Positions 28,748-40,374 are shown, counted from the first letter of the stretch. The stretch: 64,000 nucleotides of DNA from Rhizobium sp. ARZ01 (GCF_014851675.1 NZ_JACVAE010000004.1:437723-501722); one strand, 5' to 3'. Notes: a model not told the origin generated them from the letters alone. A program made the numbers and translations.

Positions 28748-29584
28748 ATGTTCATCGACACGCACCTGCATCTGATAGACCAGTCCAAGCTTGCCTATCC
28801 CTGGCTTTCGGGCGCGGGCGAATTGGATCGTGATTTCACCTATGCCGAGTACGCTCTGGAAGCGAAGCGGCTGGGCATTGAGGCGGCCGTGCACATGGAG
28901 GTTGATGTCGCCACCTCCGACATTGAGGTCGAAACCGAGATGGTACGCAGCCTCGCGGTGTCGCAAGGCGGCATGATCCAGGGCGTGATCGCCGCATGCC
29001 GGCCGGAAGAGGTCGGTTTTGCCGCCTATCTGGAACGCTGCGAGGCCGATCCCTTCGTCAAGGGCTTTCGTCGCGTGCTGCATGTGGTACCCGACGACAT
29101 CTCTGAGCAGGCACTCTTCCGCGACAACCTCAAGCGCATGGCGGGTAGTCGCCTCACCTTCGATATCTGCATGCTGGCCCGCCAGCAACCGCTGGCGATG
29201 GCGCTGATCGACAGCGCGCCGGACGTCCGTTTCGTGCTCGATCACTGTGGCGTGCCGGATATCATTTCAGGGCAGTATGACAGCTGGAAACGCGGCATCA
29301 GCGAAATCGCCCGTCGGCCCAACGTGACGGCCAAGGTTTCCGGCATCGTCGCCTATGCCGATCCGCAAGCCTGGACTGTCGAGACGATCCGCCCCTATGC
29401 GGAGCACATCGTTTCCGCCTTCGGTTGGGATCGGGTTCTCTGGGGCAGCGATTGGCCGGTCTGCACACGTGGCGGGGGGCTGTCGACCTGGGTCGGCGCG
29501 ACTCAAGCGATATTCGGCGCCTGTACCGCCGAGGAACGAGAGAAGCTCTACCGGGCGAATGCCAAGCGGTTCTGGAACCTTTAG
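28748..29584 (+). CDS. Amidohydrolase, probable L-fuconolactonase
   Basis: A 278-residue TIM-barrel metal hydrolase of the amidohydrolase-2 family. The HxH motif (FIDTHLHLID), the histidine in VRFVLDHCGVPD and the aspartate in WGSDWPVCTRGG are present. Members next to L-fuconate dehydratase hydrolyse L-fucono-lactone to L-fuconate, and the divergent arrangement supports that here. A dicarboxylate lactonase is an alternative. The ATG at 28748 follows AGGGGGACGCGCC. Confidence 0.85.
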   Translation: MFIDTHLHLIDQSKLAYPWLSGAGELDRDFTYAEYALEAKRLGIEAAVHMEVDVATSDIEVETEMVRSLAVSQGGMIQGVIAACRPEEVGFAAYLERCEADPFVKGFRRVLHVVPDDISEQALFRDNLKRMAGSRLTFDICMLARQQPLAMALIDSAPDVRFVLDHCGVPDIISGQYDSWKRGISEIARRPNVTAKVSGIVAYADPQAWTVETIRPYAEHIVSAFGWDRVLWGSDWPVCTRGGGLSTWVGATQAIFGACTAEEREKLYRANAKRFWNL

Positions 29585-29600
29585 AGAGGCGCAAACTCGA

Positions 29601-29768
29601 TCAGAGCAGGCCAAAGACCAGAGCGACGACAAAGAGGAAGGCCGCGCCTGCGACCACGTTGCAGACAACACCATCAAGAGCCCAGCGCCGGGCGCGCTCC
29701 GGATGCGGAGAATGCGGTTGGCGCTTGTGGCCGAAGCTGGCCTTGCCGAAAGCATTCGCGTTGCCCAT
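29601..29768 (-). CDS. Small membrane protein, unknown
   Basis: A 55-residue protein starting MGNANAFGKASFGHKRQPH, basic in the first half, with one C-terminal helix (VVAGAAFLFVVALVFGLL). AAGGA lies eight bases before the ATG at 29768; the frame stays open to 29834. It resembles many short rhizobial tail-anchored proteins without known function. It converges with the lactonase-like gene. Confidence 0.5.
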   Translation of the reverse strand: MGNANAFGKASFGHKRQPHSPHPERARRWALDGVVCNVVAGAAFLFVVALVFGLL

Positions 29769-30001
29769 CGTCGTCATCCTTTCCTTCGGACGCAGCCGTC
29801 GGGCAAGCGTCTCCGGCCGGGCACTCATGCCCACGGGGACGAATTATAGAGAATGTCTATAAGAATGATAGGGTTCAATTTCTCTTTTTTGCCACAATCG
29901 TAAACAGCCATTTCGTGGACGGCAACGACAGTGGGCAGGACCGACCACTCCTGCCGGCCCATGCCATCCCGGCCAGGAACGGCCGCTTGGCTTGTTTGGT
30001 T

Positions 30002-30766
30002 TTAATCTTTTCGGCCTTCGAAGGTGATGATCCAGTCATCGGAATTCGGCGCCCGGCCGTGATCATGGCTGCCCGAGACGGAGATGTCGCTGAAACCGGC
30101 AGCACCCATCGCAAGCACGAATTCATTGACACCCCACCAGCGCAGCGTGAAAAGTTCGAGCTGCGTCTCGATCAGGCGCGTGTCGCGCCAGCGTTCGTAG
30201 CGGAGATGGGAAACCCGGCGCTGGGCGATATAATCGAAATCGGCGTGCTGCACCTGCAGCGTGATCAGGTCGCCATCGCCGACCGACCAACTTCTGACGC
30301 TTGTCGAGGAATCGATGATCTTTCCGGCCGGGTCGAGGTCGATGATCAGGCGGCCGCCGGGCGCAAGATGATCGTGGAACCGGCGCAGAACGGCAAGCGC
30401 CTCGGTGAAATCCCAGATTAGCTGGAACGAGCCGACGGGCACGATGATTGCATCGAACCGATGGTCATAGGTGAAATCCTGGAACCGCATCTGGTCCAGC
30501 CTTGGGAAAAGGTGCCGTTCGCGACAATGCGCCAGACAGCGCAGCAGCATTTCCTTCGAGGCGTCAAAACCCTCGACGTTCAGTCCGGCCTCGAGGAGAG
30601 GGATCAACAGGCGACCATTCCCGACACCCGGCTCCAGGATTGGACCACGGCACTCCGCCAGGCGGTTGCGGTAGAAGGAAAGTTCATTGCCGAATGTGCG
30701 GCCGATGGGCTTGTCGAGATCATAGACGAGGGCAGCAAGGCTACCGTAATGATTGTTCATGGCCAT
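30002..30766 (-). CDS. Class I SAM-dependent methyltransferase
   Basis: A 254-residue methyltransferase. Motif I is ILEPGVGNGRLLIPLLEAG (about residues 41-59), followed by the acidic GFDASKEML and by DAIIVPVGSFQLIW as the post-motif region. The substrate cannot be told. An in-frame ATG two codons downstream (MNNHYGS) may be the true start. It stands alone, divergent from groEL. Confidence 0.85.
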   Translation of the reverse strand: MAMNNHYGSLAALVYDLDKPIGRTFGNELSFYRNRLAECRGPILEPGVGNGRLLIPLLEAGLNVEGFDASKEMLLRCLAHCRERHLFPRLDQMRFQDFTYDHRFDAIIVPVGSFQLIWDFTEALAVLRRFHDHLAPGGRLIIDLDPAGKIIDSSTSVRSWSVGDGDLITLQVQHADFDYIAQRRVSHLRYERWRDTRLIETQLELFTLRWWGVNEFVLAMGAAGFSDISVSGSHDHGRAPNSDDWIITFEGRKD

Positions 30767-32714
<1,948 letters not shown>

Positions 32715-32720
32715 CAAATG

Positions 32721-32755
32721 CAACGTACTCGCACGCCACGTGTGCGGGTACGTTG
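32721..32755 (+). terminator. Hairpin after groEL
   Basis: CAACGTACTCGCAC and GTGCGGGTACGTTG pair over 14 positions, with one G-U wobble in RNA and a 7-base loop, six bases after the groEL stop. No clear U-run follows, so it may be a stabilising hairpin or a weak terminator. Confidence 0.65.
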
Positions 32756-33186
32756 TGAACTGTCGAGAATCGCGGTGCTTAACGCGCTACTGTGTTTTTA
32801 TCCGGAGTCGCATCTCTCCTGCGAAAGCAGCTTGGTGGTCTTCCCGTCGAACGCCCAGTTGTTGATCCGAGCGCACGGTATTGCTGGCACGACGCTCTCA
32901 AAACATCTTCTTCAGTTCGGCTGCGGATCATGAGGCGACTTCGAGTCGAAGTGACATTTGCAACGCTTCGTCTCCATCCACGAACCGATTGCCAACCTGC
33001 TCCACATCCGTGCCACCGCCGCCGGAGGCAAAAGGCGGTGAACAGGATGGGTACGGCCAATTCTGAAAAATGATATTTGACAAGCGCTTATAGGGAAAAC
33101 CCTCATTGAAGACGGGATCGCCCCAAATCGTTTTCCCGTGTTGACGGTTCTATTCTCCTCCGTGCAATTGATACAGGATTCATGTC
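32756..33186. other. Gap between groEL and the cytochrome gene
   Basis: No recognisable gene or strong regulatory palindrome. It should carry the promoter of the cytochrome gene. Confidence 0.5.
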
Positions 33187-35265
33187 ATGCACGAGAGAAA
33201 CAGAGGGCGTTTGAGGTGGCTGAAGTTCGCGGCCGCGTCAGCGATTGTCCTTGGTGGTGGATTTGCCATCTTGATGGCGGTGCCGCCAAGCATTACGGCA
33301 GAAGAGCCAGATCCGGGCCAACTGTCCGATCCCGCCCTGGTCGCGCGCGGCAAGTATGTCGCGCAGCTTGGCGATTGCATCGCCTGTCATACCGACAAGG
33401 GTGGTGACGAAATGGCGGGCGGTCTCGCGCTTGAAACGCCCATGGGAACGATTTGGTCGACCAACATCACGCCGGACTCAAAGACAGGCATAGGCAGCTG
33501 GTCCTTTGGCGAGTTTGACCGCGCGATGCGTAAAGGGGTCGATGCCGACGGGCACAATTTATACCCCGCCATGCCGTATCCCTCGTATGCGAAGATCACC
33601 GACGAAGACATGATTGCGCTGTGGGCCTACCTTTTGAACGGCGTCAAGCCCGTCGAAAAGGCCAATCGCGATGCCGCGATGAACTTCCCGTTCAACCTTC
33701 GATTCGGACTTGCCTACTGGAACGCCGTCTTCGCGGACGACACACGCTTCGTCTTCGATCAAACGAAGGATGACGCTTGGAACCGAGGTGCCTATCTGGT
33801 GCAAGGGCTTGGTCATTGCGGGGCGTGCCACACGCCACGGGGCATCGCATTCCAGGAAGTCGCGATGACGGAAAAGGACCCTAAGGGCGACCAGTTCCTC
33901 GCCGGCGCGAAGGTGGAAAACTGGCATGCGGTCGAGCTGAGGAACCTGTGGACAGTGAATGACACCGTCGAACTGCTTAAGACAGGGCGGAATCGCTTCA
34001 CGACTGTTTCCGGCTCGATGACCGATGTCATCCTGCATTCGACGCAGAATTTCACCGACGGCGATTTGGTTTCCATAGCCACATATTTGAAGTCGCTTCC
34101 GTCAGACACGCAGAGAGCGGTAGTGACGGAAGCTGTTTACGGCGATGCGCCCTCGACCGCCTATACAACCCCTGGCGGGCTCGGATACATGCAGTTCTGC
34201 AGTGACTGTCATCGGCCGGACGGGACAGGTGTGAAAGGAATCTTCCCAGCCCTCGCGGGGAACCCGACGGTCTCGGCGCTCGATCCCTCGACCCTCATTC
34301 ACATCACATTGACGGGCTGGGAAACCGCGTCGACGAACGCCCATCCTCGAACCTATACGATGCCTGCCTTCGCGCGTATCGAGGATCAGGAGATCGCAGA
34401 CATCCTCAGCTATGTGCGGAAGAACTGGGGAGCAGGGTCTCCGGCGATTTCCAAGGGCCAGGTTGCTCAAGCACGCAAACACATTGATCCGAAGATTGAT
34501 GACTCGAGCTTCGAGACTCCACGTCTTGCCGCGCTACTTGATGAGCCAAATTCCGAGCAGCTTGTGCGCGGAATGAGATTAAACGCGGAGACGCGCAAGC
34601 TCGTGCCAGATAACGTTGGTAACGACCTGAACTGCGCATCGTGCCATCTGAATGCCGGTACCGTTGCCGATGGCTCGCCCTATGTCGGTGTTTCGGCATT
34701 TTTCCCAAGCTATGCGCCGCGCGCGGGCAAAGAGATCACGATGGAGGAACGCATCAATGGCTGCTTCCGTCGATCGATGAATGGCAAGCCGCTCAAGGTC
34801 GATAGCGACGATATGAAGGCCATGGTTGCCTACTTTGATTGGATGAGGGGTGAAACCAAGCCGGAAGACAAAGTTCCAGGTCGTGGAGTCGGCAAAATCG
34901 ACCAGTCGCTCATTCCCGATCCGGTGAATGGCCAGAAAATCTACGCGGCCCAATGTGCAGTCTGCCACGGAGCCAACGGGGAAGGTTTGAAGGATGATGT
35001 CGGACGGCTAGTCTATCCGCCGTTGTGGGGTGATCGGTCGTTCAACATCGGCGCGGGCATGGCTCGTACCTATACGGCGGCCGCCTTCGTGCAGCGGAAC
35101 ATGCCTATCGGCTTTCACGAGAAATTTCCGCTTGGACAGGGCGGTCTGACGGACCAAGAAGCCCTCGACGTCGCGGATTACTTCAGTCACATGCCGAGAC
35201 CAGACTTTGCCGACAAATTGAAAGACTGGCCAAATGGCGGGAAGCCAAAGGATGCGCGCTACTAG
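33187..35265 (+). CDS. Five-haem cytochrome c with TsdA-like C-terminal half
   Basis: A 692-residue exported or membrane-anchored cytochrome: a basic start, then one hydrophobic segment (about residues 15-32). Five CXXCH motifs bind haem c: CIACH at 64, CGACH at 211, CSDCH at 338, CASCH at 483 and CAVCH at 590. The first three and their spacing resemble the cytochrome subunit of membrane gluconate/alcohol dehydrogenases. The last part (about 450-692) resembles the dihaem thiosulfate dehydrogenase TsdA, including a cysteine near 526 in INGCFRRSMNG that matches the position of the TsdA axial haem ligand. Predicted role: thiosulfate oxidation to tetrathionate, or the reverse, with the N-terminal haems passing on electrons. 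The next two genes encode a TtrSR-like sensor system. Confidence 0.85.
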   Translation: MHERNRGRLRWLKFAAASAIVLGGGFAILMAVPPSITAEEPDPGQLSDPALVARGKYVAQLGDCIACHTDKGGDEMAGGLALETPMGTIWSTNITPDSKTGIGSWSFGEFDRAMRKGVDADGHNLYPAMPYPSYAKITDEDMIALWAYLLNGVKPVEKANRDAAMNFPFNLRFGLAYWNAVFADDTRFVFDQTKDDAWNRGAYLVQGLGHCGACHTPRGIAFQEVAMTEKDPKGDQFLAGAKVENWHAVELRNLWTVNDTVELLKTGRNRFTTVSGSMTDVILHSTQNFTDGDLVSIATYLKSLPSDTQRAVVTEAVYGDAPSTAYTTPGGLGYMQFCSDCHRPDGTGVKGIFPALAGNPTVSALDPSTLIHITLTGWETASTNAHPRTYTMPAFARIEDQEIADILSYVRKNWGAGSPAISKGQVAQARKHIDPKIDDSSFETPRLAALLDEPNSEQLVRGMRLNAETRKLVPDNVGNDLNCASCHLNAGTVADGSPYVGVSAFFPSYAPRAGKEITMEERINGCFRRSMNGKPLKVDSDDMKAMVAYFDWMRGETKPEDKVPGRGVGKIDQSLIPDPVNGQKIYAAQCAVCHGANGEGLKDDVGRLVYPPLWGDRSFNIGAGMARTYTAAAFVQRNMPIGFHEKFPLGQGGLTDQEALDVADYFSHMPRPDFADKLKDWPNGGKPKDARY

Positions 35266-35356
35266 CCCATCAATCTGCGTCGAAGAGAGACCGGCAGTTT
35301 CAACGCTGCCGGCCTCTCGCTTTGCAAAAATTAGGGGCTTTGTCTCGCAAAGGTCG

Positions 35357-37120
35357 ATGATCCGCGTACTGCTCGCCGTTCTCTGTATTTTGGTACCTGT
35401 GGACCTCGCGCAGGCGCGCGAGATCAGGATTGCTGTGCTTGCATTCCAGGGCTCTGAGAGAGCCGCAAGAGATTTTGAACAAACCTTTGAATATCTCGGC
35501 GATGCCTTGCCGGAGTTCCGGTTTGTCATGGTTCCTCTTGATCTTGCTGGTGTATCGCGTGCCGTGCAGTCGAACTCTGTCGATTTCCTAATCACCAATC
35601 CCGGCAACTACGTCGAATTGGAAGGACGCTTCGGGGTAACACGTGTCGCCACTTTCGAAACTCGAGAGAACAATGTTGCGGTTGATACCGTAGGTTCAAC
35701 CGTGATCGTGCGAAATCGGGACGACCACCCTACCGACTTCAAAGGACTTGTTGGAGCAAGGATTGCAGTGGTTGCTGCGGATGCCTTCGGCGGGTGGCAG
35801 GTGGTGTGGCGGGAATTCGAGGATGCCGGCGTGCCGCTCACCAAGACCGGCGGCCTCGTTGAAACAGGCTTTCCGATGTCAAACGTCATTGAGGAAGTGC
35901 GTGCTGGACGGACAGACGCTGGCGTCCTGCGCACCTGCCTCCTGGAGGAAGAAGTTGCGGCAGGGCGGGTCTCCGTCGACGAATTTGCGATCGTCGCCGA
36001 AAAGGACCCGGGCGGATTTCCTTGCAGGCGTTCCTCTCGTCTTTATCCGGACTGGGCATTCGCCAGGTTGGCAACCACATCCGGCGACCTTGCCAAGTCG
36101 GTCACCGCCAAACTCTTGGAGATGGTCCCAAGCGATGGTCGCGGTTGGACCGCACCTCAGGACTACAACCCCGTTCTCGCGCTGTTCCGCGATCTGAAAA
36201 TCGGGCCTTTCGAGGACCTGTCGCGCGTAACGTTGTTCGGTTTCGTGCGGGAGCACTGGCATTGGTTCGCCATTGCGGCTGTGGGCCTTGGCTGGTGGAT
36301 CGTTCACGTCGTGCGTGTAGAGACCTTGGTGCGTCGACGAACGGCTGAACTTACGCGCGAGATCCAGGAGCGTGGTCGGGCGGAGGAGGAGGCGCGAGCC
36401 CACCGGCAGGAGCGCGACCAGTTCTCGCGCCTCGGCATTCTCGGGGAGATGGCGTCCAACATCGCGCACGAGCTGAACCAGCCGCTTGCTGCGATCACAA
36501 ACTATGCGGAAGGTATGACGCGCCTTATTGATGCCGGGCGTAACGACCCGGCCATCCTGCGCGATGGAACTCGCGGAATTGCAGGACAGGCTGAAAGAGC
36601 TGGCACCATCGTTCGCCGCATTCGGTCTTTCGTTCGCCGCAGAGAGATCAGGCGCGAAAATCTGGACATCAACGAAGTGGTACGCGAAGCGCTTCTCCTT
36701 TTCGAAGCCACAGCGAAGCGCTGTAACATTCCTTTCCACGTCCGTCTCGCCGCGGATTTGCCGCAGGTTAAGGCGGACAGGATCGAGATTGAGCAGGTTC
36801 TTCTCAATCTTTTCCAGAATGCCGTTGATGCAATGGCCAATGCTAAACAGCCCGAGCGAGGTATTGTGGTTTCGACAAGCCGCACCGACGGCAAGGTAGA
36901 AGTGGCAGTGCGGGACCACGGAACCGGGCTCGCTCCTGACATCGAAGCACGGCTTTTTGAGACGTTCTTCACGACCAAGCCACAGGGACTTGGTCTTGGA
37001 CTTTCCATTTGCCGCACTATCGTCGAAAGCCACGGCGGGCGGCTCTGGGCGTCAAATGAACAGGCAGGTGGCCTATCCATGCGGTTTGCCCTGCCCGTGC
37101 AGGCGGAGGATGGTGAATGA
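35357..37120 (+). CDS. Sensor histidine kinase with periplasmic PhnD-like domain (TtrS-like)
   Basis: A 587-residue membrane kinase. A signal peptide (MIRVLLAVLCILVPVDLAQA) leads into a periplasmic substrate-binding-like domain of the PhnD type (about residues 22-285), one membrane helix near 295-315, then a kinase core. The phosphorylated histidine is near 371 in SNIAHELNQPLAAI; the N box is NLFQNAVDAMA and the G boxes DHGTGLA and GLGLGLSICRTIVESHGG. This layout is that of TtrS, the tetrathionate sensor. I chose the ATG at 35357 because it exposes the signal peptide; the frame stays open to 35234. It overlaps the regulator gene by four bases. Confidence 0.9.
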   Translation: MIRVLLAVLCILVPVDLAQAREIRIAVLAFQGSERAARDFEQTFEYLGDALPEFRFVMVPLDLAGVSRAVQSNSVDFLITNPGNYVELEGRFGVTRVATFETRENNVAVDTVGSTVIVRNRDDHPTDFKGLVGARIAVVAADAFGGWQVVWREFEDAGVPLTKTGGLVETGFPMSNVIEEVRAGRTDAGVLRTCLLEEEVAAGRVSVDEFAIVAEKDPGGFPCRRSSRLYPDWAFARLATTSGDLAKSVTAKLLEMVPSDGRGWTAPQDYNPVLALFRDLKIGPFEDLSRVTLFGFVREHWHWFAIAAVGLGWWIVHVVRVETLVRRRTAELTREIQERGRAEEEARAHRQERDQFSRLGILGEMASNIAHELNQPLAAITNYAEGMTRLIDAGRNDPAILRDGTRGIAGQAERAGTIVRRIRSFVRRREIRRENLDINEVVREALLLFEATAKRCNIPFHVRLAADLPQVKADRIEIEQVLLNLFQNAVDAMANAKQPERGIVVSTSRTDGKVEVAVRDHGTGLAPDIEARLFETFFTTKPQGLGLGLSICRTIVESHGGRLWASNEQAGGLSMRFALPVQAEDGE

Positions 37121-37752
37121 ACGATATCGATGCTCCGCTTGTTCTCATTGTCGATGACGATGAAGCAATGCGCTCTTCCATGGCGTTCCTGTTTTCATCG
37201 GTCGGACTGGAAGCGAAGGTTCACGCATCGGCGGCAGAGCTTTTGGCCGAGCTACCGCCTGACGAATCCGTGCGTCCGGGAGTCTTGGTGCTGGACGTGC
37301 GCATGCCGGAAATGAGTGGGCTGGAACTTCAGCGAAGGCTGGTAAACAGTCAATTTCCCCTGCCGATTATTTTTGTTACTGGTCACGGCGATGTCCCCAT
37401 CGCGGTTGAGACCCTGAAGGTTGGCGCATTCGATTTCATCGAAAAACCCTTCAAAGAACAGTATCTCCTGGATTCAGTTGCGGCTGCTATCCAGCTCTCG
37501 CGGACGAACTTGGCCCTCTATGCGCAGCGTCGTTCGGTAGAAGAAAAACTCTCCAGACTTGGGCGTCGAGAAGTGGAGGTGATGAATGGTGTTCTGGCTG
37601 GCAAGCCCAACAAAGTGATTGCCCATGAACTCGACTTGTCGATCAAGTCCATCGAGGTCTATCGCGCCTCCGTGATGTCGAAAATGCAGGCAAGCTCGCT
37701 CGTGGAACTTGCGAGGCTGGTCGACGCGTTGGCTTATAGTAATACGCGATAG
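37117..37752 (+). CDS. FixJ/TtrR-type response regulator
   Basis: Two-domain transcription activator of 211 residues, partner of the kinase. The receiver domain has DDDEAMRSS, the phosphorylated aspartate at 60 in LVLDVRMPEMSG and the lysine in IEKPFKEQ. The LuxR-type helix-turn-helix is GRREVEVMNGVLAGKPNKVIA... IKSIEVYRASVMSKM. It should regulate the cytochrome gene and possibly sulfur-compound genes elsewhere. A damaged copy of its last 20 codons lies at 63421-63483. Confidence 0.93.
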   Translation: MNDIDAPLVLIVDDDEAMRSSMAFLFSSVGLEAKVHASAAELLAELPPDESVRPGVLVLDVRMPEMSGLELQRRLVNSQFPLPIIFVTGHGDVPIAVETLKVGAFDFIEKPFKEQYLLDSVAAAIQLSRTNLALYAQRRSVEEKLSRLGRREVEVMNGVLAGKPNKVIAHELDLSIKSIEVYRASVMSKMQASSLVELARLVDALAYSNTR

Positions 37753-37841
37753 CTACCAGTGAAACACTTCCGGTGCATCACATGCAAGCCATCACAACTA
37801 ATGGGGCCTGCTGCAGCCATGTTCCGTGGAGTCTTTCGGCT

Positions 37842-38786
37842 TCAGGGGGTGTCCTTCGCGCTCTCGGCGATACAGAATTTGAGCGTGGAAACCGAAGTGG
37901 AGACCGCTTCCTTTGCATCAAGAGAGTAGTCCTCGTTCTCGATCGAGATGACATCGTCGTAGCCGACAGCGCGCAACGCTCGAACGATTTCGAGCCAGGC
38001 CCTGACGGGGTTGCCGTGGCCGAGCGAAACGTAGTTCCAGAAGCGACCGCGGACAGGGACAACAGGCTTGGTGTCCAGCAATCCGTTGATGCGTGACTGG
38101 AGCTCTATCCGCGTATCCTTGCCATGCACATGGTAGATGCTGGAACCCAGTTCACCGATGGCGGATACCGGATCGCCACCCATCCAGATGAGGTGTGACG
38201 GATCGAAGTTCACGCCAACCGTGGGGCCCACGGCCTCGCGCAGCCGAAAAAAACTCTCTGAATTGTACACGGCCTGCCGCCCATGTTGCTCGACGCAGAT
38301 GCGTATACCCTCTTTCTCCGCCGCGGCTGCAAACGCCCGCCACCATGGCAGGATTCGCTCCTTCCATTGCCATCCCAGGATCTCCATAGCCTCAGGCGGC
38401 CATGATGATGTGATCCAGTTGGGATGGCTATCGCCAGGACCCGCGGGGAGGCCCGACATCATGACCACGCGCCGGACGCCGAGCAGTGCTGCAAGTTCCA
38501 CCGTGATATAGGCCAACTGGCTGTCGATCGACCCGGTTTCTCCGGGATGCAACTGGTTTCCCGAACAGTTCAACGCCGAGATTTCGAGGCCGCGATCCCT
38601 CACATTGCCGAGCAATTGATCGCGCGCTGCAGAACTGGCGAGCAGTTCGGCGATGTTGACGTGCGGCGCGCGCGACCATCCACCCATGCAGAACTCGACG
38701 TTCGTGATGCCAAGCTCGGCGGCCTGGTCGAGGCATTCCTCGGTCGGGATATGTCCAAAACCATCCGTATTGAAACCGATTTTCAT
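37842..38786 (-). CDS. Sugar phosphate isomerase/epimerase family protein
   Basis: A 314-residue TIM-barrel protein of the xylose-isomerase-like family (AP endonuclease 2 fold). The start MKIGFNTDGFGHIPTEEC and metal-binding positions such as CVEQHG, NFDPSHLIWMG and HVHGKD fit the group. It follows a Gfo/Idh/MocA oxidoreductase by 25 bases, a pairing typical of inositol- or keto-sugar-converting operons; the substrate is unknown. Confidence 0.88.
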   Translation of the reverse strand: MKIGFNTDGFGHIPTEECLDQAAELGITNVEFCMGGWSRAPHVNIAELLASSAARDQLLGNVRDRGLEISALNCSGNQLHPGETGSIDSQLAYITVELAALLGVRRVVMMSGLPAGPGDSHPNWITSSWPPEAMEILGWQWKERILPWWRAFAAAAEKEGIRICVEQHGRQAVYNSESFFRLREAVGPTVGVNFDPSHLIWMGGDPVSAIGELGSSIYHVHGKDTRIELQSRINGLLDTKPVVPVRGRFWNYVSLGHGNPVRAWLEIVRALRAVGYDDVISIENEDYSLDAKEAVSTSVSTLKFCIAESAKDTP

Positions 38787-38811
38787 CTTGTTTCCTCCCT
38801 GTGGACGCTGC

Positions 38812-39990
38812 TCAGGCTGGCGCGTGCGCGATACGCGTCGCAGTACCCGTCTCGGCTGACCGTTGGATCGCGTCCAGAATTTCTGCCACGCGCAACCCGT
38901 CGAGCAGCGTGCCGCTTGCGATCGGTTTGCGTTCCGCGATCGCGGTCAGGAAGTCGTGGATCATGAAACCGAAGATTTCGGCGTATCCGACACCGACGCC
39001 GTCATAGGGGACGGGAAGCATCTCTTTTAGATTCGGTGAGGACGGCCGGTTCGCGACGGTAGCGAAGGGCGTCTGTCCCGAGCCGTCGAAGCGCGCAATC
39101 TCATACTGGTTGAGGAGTTTCGTCGAGAACTTCGCGCTGGCCTTCGTCCCGAAAACCTCGAACGAAAGCGTGTTGCCCATGCCGATGGCCACACGGCTTG
39201 CGGAAAACAGGCCCTGCGCACCGCTGCGAAAACGCAGAAGGGCCGACATCACGTCGTCGTTGTCGACGGTCTTTTTCTCTGTGCTCAGGTCCCCCCTGTC
39301 ATGCCCGACCGTCGCGCCGGCGGCAACGAAGCGCTCCTTGATCGAGATATTCGAAACCGCGCCAACAATTTCGTCGATTTCGCCGCAGAGATAGCGTGCG
39401 GTGTCGATCGCGTGGGTACCAATGTCCGCCAGTGCGCCCGATCCAGCCCGATCCCTTTCGTAGCGCCAGGAGTGAGGCAGATATGGATCGGCGGCATACT
39501 CGCACTGGAACTGCACGAGGATGTTGACGATTTCGCCCATCTCACCGGCGGCAATCCTGTTACGGATCTCGATGACAGCGGGGATGCGGCGGTAGTTGAA
39601 GACCGTTGCCGCACAGACTTCTGTTCCCTTTGCCGCTTCATAAAGACGACGTGCGTCGGCGGCACTCAACGCCAGCGGCTTTTCGCAAAGAACGTGCTTT
39701 CCGGCTTGCAGCGCGGCGTCCACCGCATCGACATGAAGGAAGTTCGGAAGGGCTACGCTGACAATGCCGATCGCGGGGTTGTCCATGACCGCTTTCCAGT
39801 CGGTCGCAGTACCCTCAAACCCGTAGGTCGATGCAAGTGTCCGGGCAAGCGCCTCGTTGGGGTCCGCAACTACGGCAAGACGCAGACCGTGCAGCCGATC
39901 CGCAAACCGGGGACAATGAGTACGGTAGCCGAAGGCGTGTGCGGCGCCGATCATGCCCGCACCAAGGATACCGATCCCGTGCTGCTTCAT
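38812..39990 (-). CDS. Gfo/Idh/MocA family NAD(P)-dependent oxidoreductase
   Basis: A 392-residue sugar dehydrogenase-like enzyme. The Rossmann motif is GIGILGAGMIGAAHAFGY at the N-terminus, and the CEKPLALSAADAR stretch gives the catalytic EKP motif. An ATG at 39990 with GGGAGGG upstream is clearly the start; the open frame to 40170 is not coding. It heads a two-gene operon with the isomerase-like gene. Confidence 0.9.
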   Translation of the reverse strand: MKQHGIGILGAGMIGAAHAFGYRTHCPRFADRLHGLRLAVVADPNEALARTLASTYGFEGTATDWKAVMDNPAIGIVSVALPNFLHVDAVDAALQAGKHVLCEKPLALSAADARRLYEAAKGTEVCAATVFNYRRIPAVIEIRNRIAAGEMGEIVNILVQFQCEYAADPYLPHSWRYERDRAGSGALADIGTHAIDTARYLCGEIDEIVGAVSNISIKERFVAAGATVGHDRGDLSTEKKTVDNDDVMSALLRFRSGAQGLFSASRVAIGMGNTLSFEVFGTKASAKFSTKLLNQYEIARFDGSGQTPFATVANRPSSPNLKEMLPVPYDGVGVGYAEIFGFMIHDFLTAIAERKPIASGTLLDGLRVAEILDAIQRSAETGTATRIAHAPA

Positions 39991-40374
39991 AGATCCCTCC
40001 CATGAGCCGCTCACGCATCCCGCAGTGTGAAGTAGGCGCAGGGCTCGCGATGCTGTGCAGCTTGCGATATTACGCCCTCTTGTCGAGTTCGACTTCCCTG
40101 AGCGTCGCATGGGTTGACCAAGGGCGCTGAGGACACTGCGAGGTTCTTCGCCGGGGCCAGGCGACCACATTCTCGGCGGTAAACGAATTGCGGTCGGCGT
40201 GGTGCCTTCGAGGGCAATCTGTACGCATTGCGGTGTTCGCGCCCCTCTGCCTTCAAATCTCTTTCGAAGCGACGTAAACTCGCACCGGTTGAGCGGCCTT
40301 GGCAGTGTAGCAAAGCTCGTTCTCGGGCTGCCATATTTCAGGGGGCAGGGGGAGCGGATCGGACGGGGTTGGGC
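39991..40374. other. Divergent intergenic region
   Basis: No gene recognised. It separates the minus-strand oxidoreductase operon from the plus-strand methyltransferase-like gene and should contain both promoters. Confidence 0.5.

Noticed and set aside
33160..33186. FNR/FixK box (TTGATACAGGATTC) before the cytochrome gene
   Set aside because: Only the left half-site matches TTGAT-N4-ATCAA; the right half does not.
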